Origin: an uncultured Lachnoclostridium sp.
GTDB lineage: Bacteria; Bacillota; Clostridia; Lachnospirales; Lachnospiraceae
Reading direction: 5' to 3'
DNA length: 64,000 nt
NCBI GenBank assembly: GCA_946402335.1
Contig: CAMIWE010000001.1
Span: 1-64,000, forward strand
Numbering within the stretch: the first letter of the stretch is position 1; each line of letters begins with the position of its first letter. The notes beneath the pieces were generated by a model that did not search any database, was not told the origin of the DNA, and saw only the letters and a program-made list of their open reading frames with translations. Both the position numbers and the translations under genes were made by a program. Positions 29,120 to 37,654 of the stretch are shown here, piece after piece.

Positions 29120-30316
29120 TTATTGTCCCTTTGCCCTTTCTCCTAAAAAGTACTCTATGATCAGCCTGTCGCCGTCGTCATAATAATTCTCCGATGCAAC
29201 GGATTCCTGCACTTCCCATCCCGAATCCGCTACCTCCGCGGCCGTTTCGGAATATTCCTGAAGCGGGTGGCTGTCCTCTTCGTATGCTTCCTGCGCGACT
29301 CTTGCCGCATCCTGCCGGTCAAGCAGGATCTGGTCAAGATCAAGGGCTGCGTCCGGGTCACTCGCCAGCTCCTCACGCATCCGCTTCATTCCTTCCTGCA
29401 TACCGTATTCCTCGATCATGGCGTTCATATAATCGGCGAGGATCGTGTAATAATAATCCGCGCAGCCGGAATAGGCCATCAGCGGGTCATCGGACAGAAG
29501 ACAAGCAAGGATTCCGATGTATTCGCCTTCATTTTCCTTATAAAAGCCCTTATAATGCGCGGTTTCATGGGCAATCAGCTCATACCAGAACAAATTGTCC
29601 ACATACTTGTTATATGTAATTTCCATCGTGTACGGGTAGGTATAGCCGCCGATTCCCATCCAGTCGAGAACGTCCGAGCAGAGTGCCGCTTTCGGGCGGC
29701 CGTAAAAGCCCTTAAGCCTCGGATACCGCTCGGAAAGGTTCTGCATGGACCGGATCACCGCTTCATAGGCGGTATCCTTATCGGGATAGATGATTCGTCC
29801 GTCCGCATCCCGGGGCACGGCTTTCATCGCTTCCATGCACTTTAAGCCGACCTGAATCCGGACATAACGGTACTCCTCCGTGGTAAAGCCTCTCCGTTCC
29901 GTCTTCTCACCGGCCACATGTCCGTTGTACGGAATCCACCAATGGAACAGGTACGCCCACAGAAACAGAACCGCCACTACAAGCACCGATTTCATGTAGA
30001 TCCGGTAAAATGCACTCTTTTTCGGGGAAAGCTTTCGGCATTTGCGCACCAGGGCGCGGATTCCGAACACAAGTGAAAGAACAGCCGTTGCAAGAACAAG
30101 CACGGCTCCGAGATACATGATGATCTCGCCGGCGGCGAAGGGAAATACGTTAAAGATCCTTCCCACCACCTGCTGAATTGCCGGGAATATATGATTCACG
30201 TACCAGTCATCGAAGCTCTTTACGAAGCTTAGGGCAAAGAAAATCGCCCAGACTGCTGCCACGATCAGGAGAATCTTCCCGTACAAACCGATTTTTTTCT
30301 TCTCTTCGTTCATCAT
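29120..30316 (-). CDS. DUF3810-like membrane protein with metalloprotease-like HExxH-type motif
   Basis: N-terminal TMs; ELIAHETAHYKGF, YSGCADYYYTILADYMNAM; start MMNEEKKK at 30316 preferred. Confidence 0.75.
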   Translation of the reverse strand: MMNEEKKKIGLYGKILLIVAAVWAIFFALSFVKSFDDWYVNHIFPAIQQVVGRIFNVFPFAAGEIIMYLGAVLVLATAVLSLVFGIRALVRKCRKLSPKKSAFYRIYMKSVLVVAVLFLWAYLFHWWIPYNGHVAGEKTERRGFTTEEYRYVRIQVGLKCMEAMKAVPRDADGRIIYPDKDTAYEAVIRSMQNLSERYPRLKGFYGRPKAALCSDVLDWMGIGGYTYPYTMEITYNKYVDNLFWYELIAHETAHYKGFYKENEGEYIGILACLLSDDPLMAYSGCADYYYTILADYMNAMIEEYGMQEGMKRMREELASDPDAALDLDQILLDRQDAARVAQEAYEEDSHPLQEYSETAAEVADSGWEVQESVASENYYDDGDRLIIEYFLGERAKGQ

Positions 30317-30332
30317 TTCCCCCGTATTCCGG

Positions 30333-31205
30333 TCAGACGGAATGTTCCGTACTGCCGCCTTCCGTAACCGGACAGATTTTGCTTCCGCCCGCTGCAACCA
30401 GCCGCTCTGCATTGGCCGTCGTCACGCGGATGACTTCCTCCTCCGGAATGCCTTTGATCTGCGCGATCTTCGAAACCACCAGCGGAAGGAACGACGAATC
30501 GTTCCGTACCCCGCGGTGGGGTACCGGCGCCAGATACGGCGAATCGGTCTCAAGAACCAGTGCCGTAAGCGGGATGCGTTCCACAACGTCCGGCAGCTTT
30601 TTCGCGTTTTTAAACGTCAGTACGCCGCCGATTCCGAGAACATATCCCATGGAAACATATTCCTCCGCCATCTCGGGGGAATAGGCGTAGCAATGGATGA
30701 TCCCGCCACGGAAGCTTCCTTCCGCCTTCGCTTTTTTTGTATGCTCCTTCATCAGAGCCATCGTATCGGCTGCGGCGTCTCTTGAATGAATAAATACCGG
30801 AAGGCAGCGCTCTCTCGCCAGCTCAAGCTGCATCGTAAAGCAGCGTTTCTGCTCTTCTTTGATGCGTGCGGCTTCCTCTTCGTCCGGTTCACTAAGATAT
30901 GCGTAATCGAGCCCTATCTCCCCGATCGCGATGATCCGCTCTCTTTTCGACAGTTCCCGCAGTTCGTTAAGACAGGCTTCGTCAAATGTGTGCGCCCCGT
31001 CGGGATGCACGCCGACCGCTCCGTATAAAAAAGGATATGCCGCAACCAGCGAAACCGTATTGCGGCAACCGTTCATCTCCGCACCGACATTGATAATATG
31101 TCCGATCCCGTGGGACGCCATGGACGTAAGCAGGGCGTCCCGGTCCTCATCAAACCGCGGATCGTCATAATGGGCATGCGTATCGAAAATCATTGTATTA
31201 ACCAT
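30333..31205 (-). CDS. tatD: TatD family hydrolase
   Basis: 290 aa; FDTHAHYDDPRFDEDRD, IGEIGLDYAY, PVFIHSRDA, LETDSPYLAP. Confidence 0.93.
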   Translation of the reverse strand: MVNTMIFDTHAHYDDPRFDEDRDALLTSMASHGIGHIINVGAEMNGCRNTVSLVAAYPFLYGAVGVHPDGAHTFDEACLNELRELSKRERIIAIGEIGLDYAYLSEPDEEEAARIKEEQKRCFTMQLELARERCLPVFIHSRDAAADTMALMKEHTKKAKAEGSFRGGIIHCYAYSPEMAEEYVSMGYVLGIGGVLTFKNAKKLPDVVERIPLTALVLETDSPYLAPVPHRGVRNDSSFLPLVVSKIAQIKGIPEEEVIRVTTANAERLVAAGGSKICPVTEGGSTEHSV

Positions 31206-31491
31206 GTAATCCGTTAGACTGGCGGATCATATCCTCTACGACAATATCATAGATTTCGCCGATGGAATTGCAGTATTCGAGCAGTTTCCAGGGCTCATTG
31301 GTATGAAAATGGATCTTGATCATATCCTCATCGCCGACGGCAATCAGGGAATTGCCCTCGAAATGCGTCGTAATGTATTCCGCAATCTCATCCTCGTCAA
31401 GGTCTTCGTCTCTGCGGTCAATCAAAAGCTGCGTGTCATAGCGGTATGCGAACGGATCGTCCTCCGCGTCAATGCTGTGAATGGGTTCCAT
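31198..31491 (-). CDS. Stand-alone domain resembling the C-terminal part of FakA/DAK-phosphatase-type kinases
   Basis: 97 aa; FEGNSLIAVGDEDMIKIHFHTNEPWKLLEYCNSIGEIYDIVVEDMIRQ. Confidence 0.7.
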   Translation of the reverse strand: MEPIHSIDAEDDPFAYRYDTQLLIDRRDEDLDEDEIAEYITTHFEGNSLIAVGDEDMIKIHFHTNEPWKLLEYCNSIGEIYDIVVEDMIRQSNGLHG

Positions 31492-31593
31492 TCCTGTGTC
31501 CTCCGTTGTTATATTTTAAAGAATAAATCATACGTTTCGTATTCGTAACCATCACGCTCTATTATAGCTTAAAAAAGCCGAAAAAACAAGAAT

Positions 31594-31626
31594 GCAGCGC
31601 ATATCCGGAAGGATACGCGCCGCATC
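31594..31626 (-). terminator. Terminator downstream of Na/Pi cotransporter
   Basis: GCGCgTATCC-ttcc-GGATAtGCGC followed by T-rich tract on minus strand. Confidence 0.6.
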
Positions 31627-31661
31627 CGCAGTTTTCTGTCTTATGACCTGCCCGGAAAATC

Positions 31662-33431
31662 CTACTCTAAACTGTATTTCCGGTCAAACGCGTCATAAAT
31701 CTGATTGAATTCCAGGTTGCCGAATTTGACGCCGCTTAAGTATTCGTGGGTGTCAAATGCGCCCCGGTCCACTTCGATTACCGCCACCGCGATGTTGCTG
31801 CAGTGGTCGGAAATTCGCTTGTAATTATTTAAAATATCCGAAAGGATGAAGCCCATCTCAATCGAGCATCCGCCCTTTTGCAGTCTGGCAATATGATTTG
31901 TCTTGATCGTATTGGTCAGCTTATCGATGACCTGCTCCAAAGGCTCTACCCGAAACGCCAGCTCCGGATTCGCGTTCACGTAGCATTCGTGTGTCATCGT
32001 TAAGATCTCGCGGATCGCTCCGGTCAGAACGCCGAGTTCCTCCTTCGCGGCGGGCGTGAAGGAAAGGCCTTTGCGGTTGATTTCGGATGCCGCATAGAAA
32101 AGGTTCACGGCATGGTCTCCGAGACGCTCGAAATCCCCGAGCGCATGAAGAATCTTCGAAATCACACGGCTGTCCTGCGCGGAAACCGACATCGTGGACA
32201 GTTTTACGAGATACGTGCCGAGGCGGTCCTCGTAACGGTCCAATTTGTCCTCGATTTCCTTAATCTTCGAAACCGCTTCCTCGTCGAAATTATCGAACAG
32301 ATCCATCGCGGCGAGCAGGTTCTCCCGCGCCAGTCTCGCCATATGTCCGGATACGTTGTTGCATTCGGTTACGGCGATGGACGGGGAGCGAAGAAGTCTT
32401 TCGTCAAGCCATTTGAGGTCGTCCTCGGTCTCTTCCTTCTTCTCGGTGTCCCGCACCAGGAATTCCGTAAGCCTTACAAGCGGCTTTGTAAACGGAATCA
32501 GAAGAACCGTTGTCAGAACGTTGAACGCCGTATGTACCGCGGCGATTCCGACACCGTTGATCGGTCTGGCCGCAAGTTCGGAGAAGAACAGCTTGGTAAG
32601 AACCACGAAAACGGCAAGCCAGAACACCGCGCCGATAATCTTGATCATGACGTGTACAACCGCCACGCGCTTTGCCTTTGTCTCCGTTCCGATACAGGAG
32701 ATTAAGGACGTTGCGCAGGTACCGATATTCAGTCCCATGATGATCGGGATCGCCATCTCAAACGTGATACCCGTACCGGCTACGGCAAAGGACATCAGGA
32801 TTGCGATCGTTGCCGCCGAGCTCTGGATCACAGCCGTCAGCAGAAGGCCGATCAGCAGACCGAACACGGGATTTTTGAACTGTACCAGAATATCCTTAAA
32901 CCACGCCGTATCCGCAAGGGGACTTACGGCATTCTTCATCATCGTCATGCCCTGCATCAATACGGCAAACCCTACGAAAACCGTTCCGATGCTGATGCGG
33001 CGGTCCTTTTTGCTGAACATGATCATCCCGATACCGAGAAATGCGAGAATCGGGGAGAATACTTCCGGCTTCAGAATCGCCAGATACCAGCGGTCCGAAC
33101 TGATTCCGGAAAGCGTCAGCAGCCAGCCCGTGAACGTCGTTCCGATGTTTGCACCGAATATAACGCTGATGGTCTGCTCGAACAGCATGATGCCCGAGTT
33201 TACAAGGCCGACCAGCATAACGGTCGTAGCCGAACTGGACTGCATCGCAATCGTAATCCCGGCGCCGAGTGCCATGGAAAGGAGCGGCCTTGAGGTAACT
33301 TTTCGAAGCATGTTTTCGAGTTTACCGCCGGCCATCTTTTCAAGGCTTCCCGACATAACGCGCATACCGAACAGGAAGAACACGAGTCCCCCGATCAGTG
33401 TAACGGATATTTCCAAAACATTGCTATTAAT
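31662..33431 (-). CDS. Na/Pi cotransporter family protein with C-terminal PhoU-like domain
   Basis: LFGMRVMSGSLEKMAGGKLENML, QSSSATTVMLVGLVNSGIM, QSSAATIAILM; PhoU-like tail. ORF track opens at 33500; likely true start is ATT at 33431 (RBS AGAGG) or TTG at 33416. Confidence 0.9.
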   Translation of the reverse strand: MNSNVLEISVTLIGGLVFFLFGMRVMSGSLEKMAGGKLENMLRKVTSRPLLSMALGAGITIAMQSSSATTVMLVGLVNSGIMLFEQTISVIFGANIGTTFTGWLLTLSGISSDRWYLAILKPEVFSPILAFLGIGMIMFSKKDRRISIGTVFVGFAVLMQGMTMMKNAVSPLADTAWFKDILVQFKNPVFGLLIGLLLTAVIQSSAATIAILMSFAVAGTGITFEMAIPIIMGLNIGTCATSLISCIGTETKAKRVAVVHVMIKIIGAVFWLAVFVVLTKLFFSELAARPINGVGIAAVHTAFNVLTTVLLIPFTKPLVRLTEFLVRDTEKKEETEDDLKWLDERLLRSPSIAVTECNNVSGHMARLARENLLAAMDLFDNFDEEAVSKIKEIEDKLDRYEDRLGTYLVKLSTMSVSAQDSRVISKILHALGDFERLGDHAVNLFYAASEINRKGLSFTPAAKEELGVLTGAIREILTMTHECYVNANPELAFRVEPLEQVIDKLTNTIKTNHIARLQKGGCSIEMGFILSDILNNYKRISDHCSNIAVAVIEVDRGAFDTHEYLSGVKFGNLEFNQIYDAFDRKYSLE

Positions 33432-33601
33432 AGCGCACCTCTCTTCCGAGCCCGCATTCCGCCGTAAAAAGGCGGCTTCAAAGGTTGGGCTCCTGCACAT
33501 TGCGTCTGTGCGGAACAGACTTGTTCCGCAATCCCTCTTTTGCTAAAGTATAGCAAACCGGAAGTAAAAAGCGCCTTCCGTTTTCCGTAAAACTTATGTA
33601 A

Positions 33602-33636
33602 AAAAGCCTTCTTTGCAGCAGCAAAGAAGGCCGTTT
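33602..33636 (-). terminator. Terminator after sensor kinase
   Basis: GCCTTCTTTGC-tgct-GCAAAGAAGGC followed by TTTTT on minus strand. Confidence 0.85.
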
Positions 33637-33637
33637 C

Positions 33638-35014
33638 TTACTGTTTTTCGGGGAAGCTGACCGTGACCGTCGTTCCCTTCCCGACTTCACTTTTCACATC
33701 CACGCTTGCACCGTGGTAGGACGCGCCGTGTTTTACAATGGACAGACCGAGACCGGTACCACCCACTTCCTTCGAGTGGCTCTTGTCCACCCGGTAAAAC
33801 CGCTCGAAGATTCGCGGAAGGTCCGCTTTCGGGATACCGATGCCGGTGTCCCTGACGCTTAAGATAACCCGGCCGTCTTCCTGCGCGGTCCGGACGGTTA
33901 CCGACCCGCCCTCGACGTTATATTTGATGGCGTTATCGATCAGATTGTAAACGATTTCGCTGATAATCTGTTCGACGCCGTGAATCTGTTCCTGCCCGCC
34001 TTCCACCGTGATTGTAACATTCCGTTTCGACGCGGGGGCGGAAAGCATTTCGGCGGTTGCCCTGCAAAGCTCCGTCAGGTCGATATCCTCGTAGACTGCC
34101 TCGATCTCACGGTCTTCGATGCGGGAAAGCCTTAAGATGTCGCCGACCAGGATAACAAGCCGGTTTGCTTCGTCGTAAATCTTTCCGGCAAATCTCCTTA
34201 CGTCCTCTTCCTGCGCGATACCGTCGCGGATAATCTCCGCATACCCGGAGATGGAAGTTAACGGCGTCTTCAGTTCATGAGAAACATTGGCCGTAAAATC
34301 CCTGCGCATCCGGTCCTGCTTCTCGTGTTCCTCCTCAATTTCGGTCATCTTGCCGTACAGTTCCCTGTTCTGCGCATTGATCTTCTGTACGAGAGGCGCG
34401 AGTTCGGGATAGGTATCCCGCTCCAAAGGACACGAAACGTCCAGCTGGTTGATCGGCTTTAAGAGATCGTCGCTGGCGCGGTTTGCGATGACAAAGGAAA
34501 GGATAAATACGACGGTCAGCAGCCCGACTGCCGGTACGAGCATGCTGACGATCATGCGCTCGATCGTTGCAGCAGCGGAGGAAAGCCGAAGGACGCTTCC
34601 GTCCTGCAGGCGTTTTGCATAATAATAGGTGGATTCGTTCTGATGCTCGGAGAAGCGGGTTGCCTCGCCTTCTCCGGTTTCGACCGCCTCACGGAATTCC
34701 TCGCGGTCCTTGTGGTTCACGGACGTATCTCCGTCCTGCAGGCTGTCATACAATACATCCCCGTCCGCGGAAAGCAGCGTCACGCGGAAATGTCCGGACT
34801 GCTTTGCGTCAAAGGACTGCCCGGGAAGAACGTCCTTTCCGTTCTCCTCGATCAGGTCGGCAAGATAATTCGCCGCGGTACGGAATTCCTGCTGCTTCTC
34901 CTTAAACGAAACGCGGTAAAGGACAATGGAAGTGACTACCATGCCCACGAGGAACACGGCCAGCGTCATTAAGAAAAATGTCAGGAACAGTCTTCTCTTC
35001 ATATTACTCCTCAT
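33638..35014 (-). CDS. Two-component sensor histidine kinase (PhoR-like)
   Basis: 458 aa; FTANVSHELKTPLTSISGYAEII, DNAIKYN, GTGLGLSIVKHGA. Confidence 0.93.
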   Translation of the reverse strand: MRSNMKRRLFLTFFLMTLAVFLVGMVVTSIVLYRVSFKEKQQEFRTAANYLADLIEENGKDVLPGQSFDAKQSGHFRVTLLSADGDVLYDSLQDGDTSVNHKDREEFREAVETGEGEATRFSEHQNESTYYYAKRLQDGSVLRLSSAAATIERMIVSMLVPAVGLLTVVFILSFVIANRASDDLLKPINQLDVSCPLERDTYPELAPLVQKINAQNRELYGKMTEIEEEHEKQDRMRRDFTANVSHELKTPLTSISGYAEIIRDGIAQEEDVRRFAGKIYDEANRLVILVGDILRLSRIEDREIEAVYEDIDLTELCRATAEMLSAPASKRNVTITVEGGQEQIHGVEQIISEIVYNLIDNAIKYNVEGGSVTVRTAQEDGRVILSVRDTGIGIPKADLPRIFERFYRVDKSHSKEVGGTGLGLSIVKHGASYHGASVDVKSEVGKGTTVTVSFPEKQ

Positions 35015-35681
35015 TCAGCCGGATGCTGTACCCGACTCCGCGGATCGTTTCCACATAACTGCCGGCCGCGCCGAGTTTCTGCCGAAGCGTTCGGATATGG
35101 ACGTCTACGGTTCGGCTCTCGCCTTCAAATGCATATCCCCATACTTCGCTCAGCAGTCTTTCCCTGGTAACGACCAGGTCCCCGCTCTTCATCAAAAGAA
35201 CGAGGATATCATATTCCTTGCGGGTCAGCTGGACCTGTTCGCCGTCTACTAAAACGCGGTGGGCGTCCGGAACGACCGTCAGCCTGCCGACCGTATATTC
35301 ATTGGGGCTTGCGTCGTCCGCGGAACGTCTTAACAGCGCGCGCACACGCGCCACCAGTTCCATCATGCCGAAGGGCTTTGAAACATAGTCGTCCGCGCCT
35401 GCATCCAGTCCCGTCACCTTATCGTATTCACTTGCTTTAGCGCTTAACATCATAATCGGAATCTTCCGGGTGTCCTTGTCCGAACGGAGCCTGCGGAGGA
35501 TGCTTAATCCGTCCTCCTCCGGAAGCATGATGTCTAAGATTACCGCCTTCGGAACGGCTTTTGCGACTTCCGCATAGAAGGCCGACGGCCGCGAAAAGCC
35601 TTTCGCTTCTATGCCGGAATGGTTCAGGGTATAGATTACCAGTTCCCGGATATTGTCATCATCTTCCACCAGATAGACCAT
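35004..35681 (-). CDS. OmpR/PhoB-type response regulator
   Basis: 225 aa; VYLVEDDDNIRELV, VILDIMLPEEDGL, winged-helix C-terminus RTVDVHIRTLRQKLG. Confidence 0.94.
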   Translation of the reverse strand: MVYLVEDDDNIRELVIYTLNHSGIEAKGFSRPSAFYAEVAKAVPKAVILDIMLPEEDGLSILRRLRSDKDTRKIPIMMLSAKASEYDKVTGLDAGADDYVSKPFGMMELVARVRALLRRSADDASPNEYTVGRLTVVPDAHRVLVDGEQVQLTRKEYDILVLLMKSGDLVVTRERLLSEVWGYAFEGESRTVDVHIRTLRQKLGAAGSYVETIRGVGYSIRLNEE

Positions 35682-35920
35682 CGTTTCCTCCGTTCCAAAC
35701 CAGGCCGATTCTATAAAGACGGTTCCGGGTTTTTGAAAAATTCACCGCCCCGTCCGTTTTGCCTGCCTAATAGGTTTATTATAACAAGAAAGCACATTGA
35801 TTTCCACTCATTTTTCCTTTTCATTTTCCGTATTATCGTCTATACTGTTAATCAGTGGAAAAGCGCCCGGGCAGGCTTTGCCCGTCCGCAGTGCTTTATC
35901 AGTATTTCTTCGGAGGAATC

Positions 35921-37654
35921 ATGCGCAAACTTCTTCGATTCATGAAGGGCTACCGCCTAAGAGCTCTGGCGGCCCCGTTCTTCAAGCTGTTGGAAGCTTC
36001 CATGGAACTGTGCGTTCCGTTAATTGTCCGCGCCATCATCGACCGCGGCATTCACGGGAACGACCGTCCGTTTATCGTAAAAATGACGCTTCTGATGATC
36101 GCATTCGGAATTCTCGGATACGCTTTTGCCATCTGCGCCCAGTATTTTGCCGCCAAAGTGGCGACCGAATTCACCGGACGCGTCCGTTATGCCTTGTTCC
36201 GGCACATCGAAACCCTTTCCTACGCCGATACCGAGAAGCTCGGCACGGCCACGCTCATCACCCGTATGACAAGCGACACGGCGCAGGTCCAAAACGGCGT
36301 CAATCTGTTTCTAAGACTCCTGCTCCGCTCTCCGTTCATCGTTTTCGGCGCCCTGATCATGGCGTTTCAGGTGGATGTAAAGGGCGCGCTCGTATTTGCC
36401 GTGATCATTCCGCTTCTTTGCATCGTCGTATTCGGCATCATGCTGATCACAATCCCGCTTTATAAAAAAGTGCAGTCCAGACTGGATGCCGTGCTCTCGA
36501 AAACAAGGGAACATCTTGCCGGCGTGCGCGTTCTGCGTGCCTTCTGCAAGGAGAAAGAGGAGAACGAAAAGTTCCGCTCCCGTCACGCGGCCCTTACGAA
36601 GGAGCAACTGCTTGTGGGCCGGATTTCCGCGCTGATGAATCCGGTTACCTATGTCATGATCAATCTGGCGCTTCTCGTGCTGATCTACGTCGGCGCGCTG
36701 CGCGTCGATTCCGGTGCGCTGTCGCAGGGCTCCGTGATCGCACTTTACAACTATATGTCGCAGATCCTCGTGGAACTGATCAAGATGGCCAATCTGATCA
36801 TCACGCTGACGAAATCCATTGCCTGCGCGAACCGCGTGCAGTCGGTCTTCGACATTCCGAATTCCATGGCGGACGGAACCGTGACCGAAGGCGTTGCCGA
36901 CGCTCCCGCGGTCGAATTCCGAAACGTTTCCTTCCGCTACGCCGGCGCCGCAGCCGACACCGTGAGCAATATCAGTTTTAAACTGATGCCCGGCGAGTCC
37001 CTCGGCATTATCGGCGGTACGGGCTCCGGCAAATCCACCGTTGTAAGCCTGCTCTCGCGCTATTATGACGCGACGGAAGGCGAAGTTCTCATAAACGGCG
37101 TTCCGGTCAAAGACTGGAGCCTTAAGAGCCTTCGAAAGCAGATCGGCGACGTTCCCCAGAAAGCCGTACTGTTCTCCGGAACGGTGCGCGACAATCTTTG
37201 CTGGGGGGATAAGAACGCCACCGACGAGCAGCTTCATGAAGCACTCCGTGCTGCCCAGGCGGACGGTTTCATCCGTGAGAAGCCCGAAGGACTGCTTGCT
37301 CCGGTAACCCCGGGCGGCACCAATTTCTCCGGCGGCCAGCGCCAGCGCCTTACGATTGCCCGCGCGCTTGTCGGCTCGCCCTCGATTCTGATCTTAGATG
37401 ACAGCGCATCCGCGCTTGACTACGCCACCGACGCAAGCCTTCGAAAGGCCATTGCGGACCTTCCGAACCGCCCGAGCCGCGTGATTGTTTCCCAGCGTAC
37501 GGTTTCCATCGCGGACTGTACGCAGATTCTCGTTCTGGATGACGGCGTTCCCGCCGGTCTCGGAACCCATGAGGAACTGCTTAAGACCTGTGCCGAATAC
37601 CGTGAGATTTACCAGTCCCAGGAGGACGGCGGGGAGAACGGAGGTGCGGCATGA
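35921..37654 (+). CDS. ABC transporter ATP-binding/permease fusion
   Basis: Start MRKLLRFMKGYR with GGAGG RBS; GGTGSGKSTVVSLLSRYYD, FSGGQRQRLTIARAL, LILDDSASALD. Confidence 0.93.
   Translation: MRKLLRFMKGYRLRALAAPFFKLLEASMELCVPLIVRAIIDRGIHGNDRPFIVKMTLLMIAFGILGYAFAICAQYFAAKVATEFTGRVRYALFRHIETLSYADTEKLGTATLITRMTSDTAQVQNGVNLFLRLLLRSPFIVFGALIMAFQVDVKGALVFAVIIPLLCIVVFGIMLITIPLYKKVQSRLDAVLSKTREHLAGVRVLRAFCKEKEENEKFRSRHAALTKEQLLVGRISALMNPVTYVMINLALLVLIYVGALRVDSGALSQGSVIALYNYMSQILVELIKMANLIITLTKSIACANRVQSVFDIPNSMADGTVTEGVADAPAVEFRNVSFRYAGAAADTVSNISFKLMPGESLGIIGGTGSGKSTVVSLLSRYYDATEGEVLINGVPVKDWSLKSLRKQIGDVPQKAVLFSGTVRDNLCWGDKNATDEQLHEALRAAQADGFIREKPEGLLAPVTPGGTNFSGGQRQRLTIARALVGSPSILILDDSASALDYATDASLRKAIADLPNRPSRVIVSQRTVSIADCTQILVLDDGVPAGLGTHEELLKTCAEYREIYQSQEDGGENGGAA

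Noticed and set aside
32245-33546. 433-aa plus-strand ORF
   Set aside because: Antisense to the Na/Pi cotransporter gene and its leader
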